DNA of 64,000 bases from Moniliophthora roreri (lineage: Eukaryota; Basidiomycota; Agaricomycetes; Agaricales; Marasmiaceae), in assembly GCA_001466705.2 (NCBI GenBank), contig LATX02000187.1:1-64000 (forward strand), written 5' to 3'. Each line of letters opens with the position of its first letter. The first letter of the stretch is position 1. The notes under the pieces were generated by a model. It had not been told where the DNA came from. It saw only the letters and a list, made by a program, of their open reading frames with translations, and did no database searches. The position numbers were made by a program, and so were the translations under genes. This document shows positions 35,547 to 46,768 of the stretch, piece after piece.

Positions 35547-36336
35547 ATGGACGCCGTGCAGCACAGAAAATATTTCATACCACTCGAATCGAACCCCGAG
35601 GTCTTTACGGATCTTATTCAGTCGCTCGGTGCTCCTGGACTTCGGTTCCAAGAAGTCTATTCTCTAGATAATGAGATGCTTGGGCACATCGGTCGTCCTG
35701 TCCTTGCTCTAGTGATCTTATTTCCCGCCATAGGCGACAAGTACCTGAAAGATCTAGCAGAAGAAAGAAATAACAGGCCACCTTACACGGGCAGTGGAGA
35801 AAGCGAGGATGTCGTATGGTTTAAGCAGACAATTGGGAATGCGTGTGGCCTCTATGGAATCTTGCATTCCCTTTGTAACGGATCTGCGAAAAAACATATC
35901 GGTGAGTGGGAAGTTTTGTATTTAGTGGCATTGAAGACTTATTCAATGGTAAACAGCGCCAGGATCCCTACTGGGGAATCTACTGGCGACCTGCGTACCG
36001 CTTAATCCGAATGACCGTGCTCTTGCTCTGGAAGCATCTGCCGAATTAGAAGATGTTCACACTCGTGCAGGGCAAGCCGGTGATACACCTGCTCCTACTG
36101 AACGAGATATCGACGTTGATTACCACTATGCCTGTTTTGTCCCATCTCACAAGAACGGTCACCTCTACGAGCTCGACGGAATGAAACAGGGTCCAATAGA
36201 TACGGGATTAGTTTTGGCTGAAGGCGAAGATGTATTCTCTACCCGAGCATTGGCTATAATCAAGGAGTTCATCGAAGGAGAGCAGACGAAGTACGGAAGC
36301 ATAGGCTTCAACCTGATGGCTTTAACACAGGTATAA
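35547..36336 (+). CDS. Ubiquitin C-terminal hydrolase (UCH/C12), 244 aa
   Basis: Cysteine protease that removes small adducts from the ubiquitin C terminus (yeast Yuh1, mammalian UCHL3 type). Exons 35547-35901 and 35957-36336, 735 nt in total. Catalytic residues are visible: Gln in WFKQTIGNACGLYG with the nucleophile Cys, His in YHYACFV, and Asp in LYELDG. The crossover loop lies between residues about 145 and 170 (ELEDVHTRAGQAGDT). Length fits the family. The start is the first ATG with a family-like N-terminus (IPLESNPEVFTDLI). Intact. Confidence 0.94.
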
Positions 36337-36753
36337 AGTCTCTTGCACACGGATTCTTCAAGAATATAATTGACACATATACTGTGACCAGTGCGCCGAT
36401 TGATTGATGTTTAACTACTCTTCAAGTAAGTAAGCGCATCGAAACCCACAGTCCGACTCTGCTGACCAGAACCTCTAGTGTACAGTATTCCAACAATGCA
36501 ATGATACAGAACGAATGCGAAAAAACTACATGGTTGATGAAGTCGAAGGGTAATAAATATGAGCGGCTATGAGCTCGCCAAAGGTGCGCATGAATTAATG
36601 TCCGTGGCCAAAGGCCTAACGTGAACGGATGCATCGTCTCTGAAGCTGGTGAAGGTGAATCATCTGACGGCGGCCGTAGTCAGTACTGCTTGAACGAGAC
36701 GTCAGGGAAAAGGGCTCACAATGTTTACAGTTGATAAGTTCCATGGTGCGCGC

Positions 36754-36876
36754 TCAAACGATGACGCAGTAAACTGACGAGCCGCTTCCGCTCTCCTCGT
36801 TGACTGGCGGTGATGTTTCCTCAGATTTCGAGGTAGCAGTGGTGAAGTATGACGTGATGGTAGTGAAGGCGTCCAT
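36754..36876 (-). CDS. Lipopeptide mating-pheromone precursor (CaaX), 40 aa
   Basis: Small ORF that starts MDAFTTI and ends in YCVIV followed directly by the stop. The MDAF-type start and the terminal CaaX box (Cys-Val-Ile-Val) are the two hallmarks of basidiomycete peptide pheromone precursors; the Cys would be farnesylated, the last three residues removed and the end carboxymethylated. An acidic pair (NEES) lies about nine residues before the Cys, near where precursors are cut, so the mature peptide is perhaps ESGSGSSVYC. No intron is needed. The only in-frame ATG is this one; the open frame upstream lacks another. No pheromone receptor (STE3-type, seven helices) is recognised in the window. 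It may be a mating-type (B locus) gene or a non-mating pheromone-like copy. Confidence 0.75.
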   Translation of the reverse strand: MDAFTTITSYFTTATSKSEETSPPVNEESGSGSSVYCVIV

Positions 36877-38870
36877 GCCAACAAGTTTTGGAGATGATAG
36901 TGAGGAGAGGGAACTTGTATGAGACGGGCTGTGAACCGCACTACTGAAATCTTCCAAAGCTCATCCTTTTTATCATTCTGGCGTAAGTTTCCTTCCACAT
37001 GGATTTCTCGCTGACCTCCCGACAGCTTTATATTCCCACTCTTCAGGTTCTAATTGTTTTCAAGCATGGCCTTCTAAATCAGCCATACAAAGCATCGCTC
37101 GTGAAGTCGCTTACTGATAGTGTTTTAATAGACTTTCACGCCGATAGGATCGTCACTCAAATAACAATAAGAGAAAATACTTTAAGCAAACCAGTTTCAC
37201 GGGCGCATGCGCCACTCAAGTATGTTTCCATTGCCAGCCTCCGAATCACGCTGCTTCTTAACAAAAGACGTATTTTAGATCTGGGGGCAATGGTCAGATT
37301 TAGAAAAGGCGTCCCAGCGAAGACAAAAAACCGATTCCGGGGTTGTGCCCCCTGATATCAATGGTCGGTCCTTCCGACGCTCACTTCTCACCTGCGAAGA
37401 TCCGGTCTTGGAAAGATAGCGAAAGTTCATAGCAGGCAGACTGATTGACCTAGTTGGGTGGTTTTCGAAAACAACAGATGCAATACTCACCACGGATCCG
37501 GCCATATCCCGTAGGTCTTGTAATAAAATATTCAACGGACCGGAGCAACCATCACCGGAAGTCGTCATCCATCATAATCACCGAATGGCCGTCCACTTGC
37601 CTCGGAAACTGCCGTCGTGACATCTTCCACTTCCTGCATCACAATATTGCATTTCGTCGTCAGAAAGGTGTGAAGTGAATTTAACGCATTTTCGTTGCTT
37701 ACGTTCGATCTCAGCCTCAGATAGCCCGGGATCTATGACCGACGTCTTAAGTCAGACTAGACTATCGTTGAGTCTACGACACTAGCATGTTCACCCTAGT
37801 ATGGTGGATCGTGCGGGAACTCCTATAGATGCTAGCCTCACAACATGCCAGCATCGTATGATCATCGATGCAATGTAGGAGTTGGATTCGCCTGCGTGAG
37901 AACACTTCGCTTCTCAAATTAAAGCATTACACCTTAGCAGTTTGTCCCCGCAAAGCAGCGCGTCGTATTTCTGTCACTGGGATGCTGACGCTACGAGTAG
38001 AACAGAACATTGACTTGCTGAAGACATCCGCACTGCATGCCGTGTTACATATAGACTGGGGAGCCATGAATCCTCCATCTTCCTTAGAGTGCGAAATTCC
38101 TACCGGTTTCACCAAGAGGAAACATCTGAACACAGTTTCTGTGATGAGCCCCAACTCTGTCAGTGTTCTTCCCTACCACTATATCTGTTAATGAAATCCT
38201 TCTGAAATTTGAAGGTTCGACTGGGCCTGATAATCGTTCTCTGCACCTCGGAGGTATGGGCGGTGTGCTTTGGATATCACTACGAGCGGGTAATACTACA
38301 TTATCAAAACCTCGAGGTCAGTTCTTCTAATTGTTCGAGCAAGATGCCGCGGTCGGTATAGTCCTCAGAATACATGCGTAATCATCTCTTTTCAGATTCA
38401 TACAGCATCCCGTTTTGACCCAGTCAGATTGCGTTGTTTCAGTGTAGCTTCAACATCGGAGTGCCTAATTTCAGGACAAACATGTTGCGCAGTCTCGATC
38501 ACGGTCGAATGTTGAGATAGGCTGTCAAGTTGCTAGGCAGATTGAGAGTATCGAGTGGGATGCCGCTCTAGCACTGAGCTAATCCCAACTGAGCCGAGAC
38601 TGGCAAATAGATTTTGCTCGATGAAGTACGTACGCCTTTGAATTGCCTGCACACTCCAAGAGTTCTACGGGTGCCCTGAACGTTCATAAACTTGGCACAA
38701 TTTTCAAGATACTCATCATCCTAGTAACGAACCTTGGCACTAACAATTCCAAGGCCTCGGGCAATGGGCTGCGTATGAAGGTTTGAAACGCTGCCAGCCT
38801 CCTCCGTACTCCCGGGCCCTTCTATGAGCTTCGGTACTACTGGTCTTCTTCGCTACCTCCTTTTCTATCG
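36877..38870. other. Gene-poor region beside the pheromone gene
   Basis: I find no complete gene. A minus-strand frame at 37275-37568 has a protein-like start (MTTSGDGCSGPLNILLQDL) with a GT-AG-like gap, and a plus-strand stretch at 38218-38316 reads as a hydrophobic helix (LGLIIVLCTSEVWAVCF). Neither matches a family I know, and stops surround both. They could be decayed exons. Confidence 0.35.
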
Positions 38871-39421
38871 ATGATGTTGTCCCGAAACTTGGCGGTTCAA
38901 TTGTCTTTGGCAGCCATCCTCTACGCTTCCACCGTTCAGTCGGCATGCAATAAGTACTGGCGCCTAAAATGACTTCATTCTGTACTAACTTAAGACTCAG
39001 GTTTGACAAATCGACTTGTCGGAAGGTGGATCTCGAGGCGACGATTGGTATAAGTGCGGGAATTCGTGAGTTATTGTTTCTATTTAACTTTCTATGTTCT
39101 GATATTTCGCAAGCTGTTGTGTTTTCTCTTATGATAGTCATTATAAGGAGTGGCGTAAAGAACCAAGATGAGAGCCAACAGAGTTCGAGAGATGATGGTG
39201 CGACGAATGGAACTGAAGCCGTAACGAATGAAACACAGAGTACCGGCGCGAATAAATCCAGAGCACCACAGAATGAAACTAGTACTACTTCGAATATTCG
39301 TGCGTCCTTCAAAAAAGGGAGAAACAAAGGGTGCACTGACACTCATGTTACGAGTCCGAGTTTACGAGGATTCGTCTTTATCTGCCAACTTTTTCCTTAT
39401 GCGGAAGGTATAACTGGGTAG
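38871..39421 (+). CDS. Small secreted protein, 137 aa (putative)
   Basis: Exons 38871-38953, 39001-39047 and 39138-39421 sum to 414 nt and stay open. The start MMLSRNLAVQLSLAAILYAST is a clear signal peptide with likely cleavage after VQSA. The mature part has cysteines (ACNK, STCRK, KGCTD, FICQL), a Ser/Thr/Asn-rich middle with N-glycosylation sites (NET twice), and a basic patch (KKGRNK). No family is recognised. Secreted, glycosylated and effector-like in size; function unknown. The donor of intron 1 (GTACTG) is weak, so the model is tentative. Confidence 0.5.
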
Positions 39422-40990
39422 GAAAGTTGTGGTCTGATAGATGCCGATAGATCGTTTTGTTTGGCTCGCTTAGCACACGTTCAGCTCTCGTTACCGTCAG
39501 AAGTTTCTGCAAAACCACAACGCCAGAAACGGACTCGTAATTGCCATCGGACCCTGATGGCCCACTGTGGCAAGTAGGTCTGAAGAGGCTCCTCACAACC
39601 TAGGACAATGAAGAAGACCATAGGTGTGCCTTATACACCTTATTGAAGCTCCTACGCCATTCTACTGAGTCAGCATAAAAGTCCAATTTCATGAAGCCAA
39701 GGCCCCCAAAGCAACTTCAGGTAGACTCATTATCAGGCAAGTGCCCGCAGCGATCTGAGTCTGCCCAGGGGAGACCACCTGGGTACAATTGCCCATCAGG
39801 CTTAGGCTGAAATTTCGCAGGGTTTTGAGTAAAAACCTCGCGCTTCTTTCGATGGCGCCAAATTAGGACCGCTGGCGACCCAGCTCCACATCTTCCTATA
39901 GTGTGAGCAGTCCACGGTCTTTCAAGCTTCATTCATGCACCCCACATTTATGTGGTTTTTGTCCAATTCTGCCATGCTTACTTCGTGGTCCCTGAATATT
40001 TGCAGGTTCCGATTTCCCAAATGAATTCCAAGCAACCTCAAAGCAATCCTGATGCTTCAGTATGCTTAAGGAAGCTATCAAAGTGAGGTCCATGCATGAG
40101 GGAGGGCAGATTCGAGCCTGGGGAGATAATATGATTCAGTGGTCAGAAGAGTTGGAGCGGGCGCTTCTCTCTAGTGATCAGACTGACGGTCATTTCAGTA
40201 AAGGAGCGACCAAAAATACCGTTATTTACTGGCCATTGTTCATTGGTGCATGGTTTGGTAGTTACTGGTACTGACATTCTGACCAATTTCTCTGAATAAT
40301 TCAAAACACCAGTCTTCTGTGAGTTCCGACTTTAGGCTTCGGCTATGAACGCACTTTATACCAGTGAATACCGGGAGTGCCATATCAAGTCTTTCATCAA
40401 GATTATGAACACACTACTCCAGCGTATTTCGGCCCTTACGCGTTGTACACCATGGGCTCCAACTCTTATGCGTAATCTGCATTATGGTTTGTTACTTCTA
40501 TTCTATTAAGTATCTTAGATGTTCAAAGCATATATGACCTGACTTCTGCCATTTTAGATATGTCATGGCTTCACAAGGAATGGCACATGGAATAGAGGAT
40601 GTTCCCTGTCCGCCGTTTATAATTCACGTATCCTTGAGGTCCTCCCTCAAAATCATCATTTCCTGATGCGTCTCGCGCCCGATAGGTGTGAGTACCCCTC
40701 CAAATGTCTCATACTATAAGCTTGTGCAGTACTATTTACGGGTACAGGGGAACACTTCTGGAAAGAAAGGAAAGACATGTATAGAATCTCATAATATGGG
40801 CCAGAGGCTCGCAACAGAGGTCCATGGCTTGGTCGCCGCTGGCTCCGGACTTAGGAAATGCGGAATAAACGTCATATCTGACAAGTGGCGGCGGGAATCA
40901 GCAGAGTTCAGTGCAAATTTCTGCCTGAGTCTGATGGGCGACCGTACCTGGGGGTCACCGGTAGCGGGCGCCTAATGCACCGCCACATTC
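39422..40990. other. Gene-poor region
   Basis: Open frames such as 40062-40274 (MLKEAIKVRSMHEGGQIR) and a minus-strand frame at 39717-39932 show no motif I can name and no consistent splice structure. Possibly remnants. Confidence 0.35.
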
Positions 40991-40997
40991 CCAGGGT

Positions 40998-41150
40998 TCC
41001 GGACGTGCGCCGGGTACAGATGCAGAGGAATTTGGTGTGGCGCTGATGAAAGTGGTTAGGAATACGAGTGAAGCCGAGGCTATGAGGAAGCATGCACAGG
41101 AGCTTATGGACATTTGTCGGGCGAGAGAGTATGGTCCGGAACAGTTTCAT
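40998..41150 (+). pseudogene. UDP-glycosyltransferase C-terminal fragment, inverted
   Basis: Reads APGTDAEEFGVALMKVVRNT then SEAEAMRKHAQELMDICRARE, which is the C-terminal helix region of a family-1 UDP-glycosyltransferase. It lies on the plus strand, head-on against the rest of the same kind of gene on the minus strand, and the join is at about 41150. The coding order can only be explained by an inversion inside the gene. Confidence 0.65.
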
Positions 41151-41151
41151 A

Positions 41152-42332
41152 AAACGAATTAGTGCCGCCATGATGAACAGAGCATACGACATTCGGGTGT
41201 AACAGCGCTGCATATGGCTCGGGCTCCAGCCAATTGGCGACCCCCACGATACCAAGTTCTATCTCCTTTCTGATCATCTCAGTCAATGCAGACCGGATCT
41301 CGCTATGGGCGATGACATTCCACAATACTTGGACGTTCTCCACTCGGGAGAGAAGGATACGGATTCCAACAGCGAGTTGACGAGTATGACCTGCATCGGA
41401 AACGACATGGAATCCTAGATTCACCAAGATGGACTTCCATTGTCCAACCATTTGGCCAGCTCTGGATCACATTCTTGTACTCCAAGGATATATAATGGGC
41501 CCACAGCATACCATGTTCGGCGGTATTTGTAATTCGCAAGAAAGTCGATTTCGGGGAGACCTGGCGTCAGGCACAATGCATCCTCAGAGAACTGATCAAC
41601 GACGCTGTGAGTCAGCCCCCATTTTTTGCGGTGGTTGTCGATAGATTTGATAAGGGAGGGTGGTCAAAATGTGATTTATCATTCGTATGTTGATGTATAG
41701 GTTTACCGGACGAAGAAGCCACGGAACAGGATAAGGATATCCAGTACTCAACCTGTAAGTATAGGCGTTGAGAAATAGCCAAATGCACTCAAGGAAGATA
41801 CACACGCACGCAGGATAAGTCTAGAATCCGGACAGAGAGAGTTGTCTTAAGCCTATAGCATCCTTCGGCGAGTTGGGACATGAAATCGTGTAATTTCTCC
41901 CTAACCTTCTGCAGGCGTCCAATGCTGCTGGCATCATACTGTCGACGACTATTCTGGTAGGATCCACCTCCTCGACGATCTGCCGAGCTGTTTCCACGAG
42001 GTCGATGTATTCTTTCAGGATCCACAATATTGTAACCTCTGAGGCACAACGCAGACTATGTATCGCGTCGGTAACCCCTGGAGGATGTGGCAAATCATGA
42101 ACGTCAGCAGTACGAAGAGCTTCCTCATAGCATGATCCGGAGACGGTATGGAAGGCGGTGCTTTCATGTCCATAGAGTAAGAACAACGCAAGACTCGCTA
42201 CGTGTTTCTGAAGGGTGCAAATGGAGCGATGTGGATGTGTACATGTGGGCTCTTGAAGGCTAGGTGCTACGCTAAGGCAAGGAAGATGTCTGATTGACCG
42301 TATTCGCAGTTCGTAAACAGGAGGATTTTCGA
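41152..42332 (-). pseudogene. UDP-glycosyltransferase pseudogene (main part)
   Basis: Family-1 glycosyltransferase transferring a sugar from a UDP-sugar to a small lipophilic acceptor. The start region reads KILLFTNCEYGQSDIFLALA, then a stop (42267-42269) interrupts it. The frame shifts before QKHVASLALF and continues with FHTVSGSCYEEALRTADVHDLPHP, DAIHSLRCASEVTILW, IVVDSMMPAALDACRR and YPYPVPWLLRPVNLYINIR. It ends with GIVGVANWLEPEPYAALLHPNVVCSVHHGGTNSFYETV (the donor-sugar motif of the family). A stop, a frameshift and an inversion of the C-terminus make it non-functional. Confidence 0.8.
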
Positions 42333-44683
42333 CTGCAAGCTATTGGGAGCCATATGTTAGTCGACCATCCTGGTGAACAGAGATCAGAATACAATTCACG
42401 CACCCATTTCACGCATGTTCGGGGGTTACTGTATTGGATATAAAAAACGCAAGGCTCGAACGCCGTATCCTTTGAGCTACTGCCAACGACCACGCCTGTG
42501 AACCATTCTATCTTTCTCAATCGGAGCACCAGGAAGCCCACTCGGATAAAAGTATGGCCTCAGTGCCTATGGTATACATTTATTCATCAATTCGTCGACA
42601 TCGGGTTTGTGAACATACTTCTCTTTCGTGAAGTGGTGTACAGCCATGCAGACAGTTCCTCCACTCTAACTTGGCTTCACATGCCCAGATCCATTCCGCT
42701 GCCAGAAAAGACTCGAGCTTTCGACCTCCATGTTCGGTACAGACCGTCGGGTTCCTATCCGCGTTTTTGAGAGAATGAGACTTCTGAAGTTAAGTTCTCG
42801 GTAGTACATCAACTATAATGAACGCTTGATCAGAGCCAATTCTGCTTGAAGCAGGAAAATTGAGTACAAACAGTTTGATGAGCGCAGAGAGCTATTTTAG
42901 TTGGCTCTGGCTCTTGGGGTGTTGATCATCGTTCGGGACAAGCGGTAGTGCTCGCTGCGTCACGCGCGTTTCTTAGAGTCCGACTAAAACTCTTCCTCTT
43001 GACGTCCATCTTCACCACCGGTTCCGCCGAATGAAATACCTAGAATGTCGAAAGTGGCCTCATCTGGCTCAACCTGGGGAAGAAGATGTTCCAAGAAATT
43101 ATTCGAGAGCTTAACTCTACCGTGGTTGTTGGCCTCAATACTCGTTGCATACCGAGCGCAAAAAACGGGGCTTCTCCTAATTCACTAAAAGTTGCTGTAT
43201 AAGCTCAAGGACGTATTCTCTGTGTGGGTCTGGATCTTGACGTATGTGTTTTTGGTTCCATGTCTACAATTCGTTGCAGGCTGAATTCCGTTTCCCGCAG
43301 TCTCTTCGTCCAGCGAAAACGTTTACATTGACCTCCGAATGTCATATTTCACTTACCTCGTTCATTTCATCGACAATCGAATGAGGGCTGACTATCAAGC
43401 TCTATGATATTCTCATAGTACTAGGAGGCGGTGAAGTTTGAACGGCCCTTGCGCCGCGATCCACGCAACCCAATTAATCCTAGTGAGTGTTCGAAATAGC
43501 ATCTTGTTTGGACCACAATACTGACCCTGATTCTGAATAGGACGCTGGTCTGGACCCTTCGATGCGCTGGTATCCCTGCGCACCATTTACGGATGCTTCA
43601 ATGACTCTGGAACTATTACTGTGCTCATTACGCTATTGCACTTCTATATATCAACTTCGCCTCTTTCTACAACCATATCATGCCTGAGATAAGTCCGATG
43701 CACTATCCCGCCGGTCGAGAACGGAGGTCAGCGCTGTAATAGCTCAAGGCCAAGAACCCTCAAGTCATGCGCGGTTATTTTCCATTTTCCTCAGGCACGT
43801 TCAATTGGATTCCTCCATAAGGTTTTGTGGTGGTACTACTGCAGAAAGTTGGGTTTCTGAGGCTTGCTTGCGGCATTTTCATATTTACCCTTTCCCTCTA
43901 CAAATATAGTATAAGGATTGTCACTCACTATGCTTACATGGAAGGTCAGATTCAATCATGAGTTCGAAGTTGGTACAGTGTCGGCGTCGACTACGGCATT
44001 GCATGACATTGGCGCTAAAAAGCAAGCCATCGTCTAACCGCGAGTACCCGCCTCTCGTTCTTACCGCCATGTGTCTTGGCAGGCCCGATGGCGAAGGGCC
44101 TTTTCTTCACTCTCAATGATCAAATCTTCATCCGACAGCCGCATGGTTTCGAGGAACCGAGTTCAGTTAGTCTGAAATACGTTGCAATTGACATGTCTGA
44201 AATTTAACTGAATATGTTCAAACCAGGCTTGGAACGAGGCCTGGATCCTCAAATCTCCCAAACCGCAAAGCGCAGAAAGGAGTCAATGTCGATTAGGGAA
44301 TACGGGCAAGCCGCAACTTTTACGCGTAGGCTACTATTTGGGGTAGCCCGATACACGGGCCTTTCCAAGCCCCTACATCATACCGGAATGGTCCTTGTTG
44401 GATACTGACGGAAGTCGGCTCTGAGTCAAACCACGCATGAAAGGCCCGACGCCGACGGGCCTCTTTTAACCAATGGAGTCTGAAGAGACGCGTAAGAATA
44501 AGCTTTTGGTTTTTTTGACTGATTGTTTTATTACATATGTGCTTATTGCTTGCAATCTGCACTCTTAAATCCAGAATGTCAGTACATAACTCGGAGTCGG
44601 GAGGTCGGATCTAGGAAATTGGGAGGGATAAAAGACTGGGGAGGTTTTGGTGAGACCACCAGAAATTCTCAAAAGCGACCAGG
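42333..44683. other. Gene-poor region with an unassigned coding-like stretch
   Basis: Mostly without coding signal. The clearest exception is listed separately at 42984-43160. A small GC-rich hairpin (aggcccg ... cgggcct) lies at 44441-44461. Confidence 0.35.
42984..43160 (-). pseudogene. Unassigned C-terminal exon or remnant
   Basis: A minus-strand frame reads YATSIEANNHGRVKLSNNFL, EHLLPQVEPDEATFDILGIS and ends GEDGRQEEEF at a stop. The even, protein-like composition and acidic end suggest a real C-terminal exon. Upstream on the same strand another piece, EYVLELIQQLLVN, is followed by a stop and then the same frame. I recognise no family; probably a decayed gene. Confidence 0.3.
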
Positions 44684-46640
44684 ATGTCCTCCATGCCTAG
44701 AGTGGATATTGAGCTAGAGACATCAGCGTACGATTCGAAGCGTATCTTTTTCCTGTCCCGAGTTGACTCTCACATTCTGTAATAGATCTGTGACGCTGAA
44801 AAATTCCTCTGCCTCGACTCTCCACCGGAATGATATCGAGCAGAATCATAAAGGAACAGACGTCCCAAATACACCGGCTTCGCGATCTCGACGAAGTCTC
44901 CGGCCAGACGATGATGAAGCATTGGATCGCTTTGGCCAAAATTCCGCGTCAGAGAGCGCTGCCGTCTCTCTACCTCCAATGGTATAAACTCGTCACGACA
45001 GGATAAGCCGATCCTTTTGCTCATCTCCTCCCTCACACAGGACGGTGGCTTCCATGCATGGGCCTACCTTGTCAGCGCATGGATGCTCGACTTCTTTATC
45101 TGGTTCGTGATTTGTATCGCACACATACACAATTTTGACCCCTGCGTCGATGTTGATAGGGCGCTTCCGTTTTCCTACGGCGTCTTTTTTGATCACTACA
45201 TCTCACACGACTTCAAAGACGCACCATCTGGTCAACTCGCCGTCGTAGGCTCACTCTCCGGCGGTCTCCCGGACCTGACATCAATCATATTCCTACCGAT
45301 TCTCAGCCGGTATCCTCGTATCAAAAGGAAGTGTATGGTTGTCGGTCTCGTCATGCTTAGTGCGGGTCTTATTGGTGCAGCATTTGCTACGCAGCCATGG
45401 CAAGTTATTCTCATGCAAGGGATCATTTCGCCGATGGGTGGAGGTGTGTAGTTGGCGTATTTTGTTTGGAATGAATGAAACTGATACAACACTGTTCGGA
45501 CTAGCTCTGTTGTGGTTCCCGATGATGACTTTTTTGTTTGAATGGTTCAACGAGAAGAAGGGATTCGTAAGTTCACGCGCTTCAATGTTATTCTGTTTCA
45601 CTAATTCTTCGAGTAGGCGAATGGTGTGCTGTTTTCGGGTTCAGGTATTGGAGGCGTAGTCTTCCCTTTCGTCATTAACGCTCTGTTGCGAAAATTTGGG
45701 AGAAAAGTGACCCTGATATCGCTGGTTCGTTCATCGATCCTCCCATATCGTCCTAGTTCATCGATCATTGATTCGCATACCAGGCTATCGGACTTGTTGT
45801 CTGTATTGTGCCATGCTTCCCTTATCTCAAGCCTCGACAGCCTGTATCGCACATTGTTGGGCCCAAGCCACTCGATATCAAGTTCATGTATCGAAGTGCT
45901 TTTTGGATCCTTTTCATTGCGAACTTGATTCAAGCTTTTGGCAATTTCATTCCCTCACTGTACCTTCCTAGTGAGTTTCATGAATGGTTGACCTCGCATG
46001 TATTGATATCGTCTAGCGTTCGCCACCGATATGAAGCTTGGAACTACAAGTGGTACCCTCGCCATATCCCTTCTCAACGGTAGGCGGACCTTCTTACTTC
46101 ATCTCCCCCGCACCAGCTTACACTCAATCAAAGGTGCCTCTGCTCCAGGATATATCTTCCTCGGATGGCTCTCAGATCGCTTCGATCTACGCATCTCAAT
46201 TCTCCTCTCTTCCCTTGGTTCTGGAATCGCAGTCCTCTGCATATGGGGAACCTCTTCCCAATCAGCCCTAGCACCGCTAGTGATATTCGCATGTACATAC
46301 GGATTCTTGGCGCAAAGCTGGTCAGCACTTTGGCCTAGATTTGTGTCTGCGTCGACGCATGATGATTCGGATCCGAATTTGGCGAGTAGTTTGTTGTCGA
46401 TTTACGTTGCTGGAAGAGGTTTAGGGAATGTTCTTTGTGGTCCTATATCGGCGGCGCTGTTGCATCCTTGGGCTTTGACGAACAAATCGCACCTTGCGTA
46501 TGGGATCGACGGATATGTGAGTGCGAACTTTGCTGATTCTCCTTACAACACTGCTGACTGTAAATGGATAGGGACCGCTCATTCTATTCACTGGTCTGAC
46601 TATGTTGCTCAGTGGCGTAGGAATCGGATATAAGATCTAG
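44684..46640 (+). CDS. MFS transporter, monocarboxylate-porter-like
   Basis: Twelve-helix plasma-membrane transporter of the monocarboxylate porter family (fungal MCH-like). Start MSSMPRVDIELE at 44684; the first intron (donor GTACGA) joins to SVTLKNSSAST and a long polar N-terminal tail, then DGGFHAWAYLVSAWMLDFFIW (the DGG(F/W) start of TM1), YGVFFDHY, VGSLSGGLPDL, the loop RKCMVVGLVML, MGGGV, FNEKKGFANGVLFSGSGIGGV (MCT-type GxxxG), a Pro-rich central loop (PKPLDIKF), GYIFLGWLSDRFDLR (the MFS motif) and AGRGLGNVLCGPISAALL. It ends GVGIGYKI. Substrate unknown. About eight exons; borders are approximate. It converges with the carboxypeptidase gene (129 bp apart). Confidence 0.87.
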
Positions 46641-46768
46641 AATAACCGAAAAGTAGATGATGGAAAGGTGAAACCTGTCGCTCGGTCATCACACAAAATA
46701 GTACACAGAATGTGAGAAATAAACATAACATTCAGATGATACATATGGTGGCTTCAGCTGCCCAACTT

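Noticed and set aside
38218..38316. Hydrophobic helix considered as part of a STE3-type receptor next to the pheromone gene
   Set aside because: Only one helix, no receptor motifs, and stops on both sides.
44441..44461. GC-rich hairpin considered as a terminator
   Set aside because: Intrinsic hairpin termin­ators are bacterial; no gene ends there.
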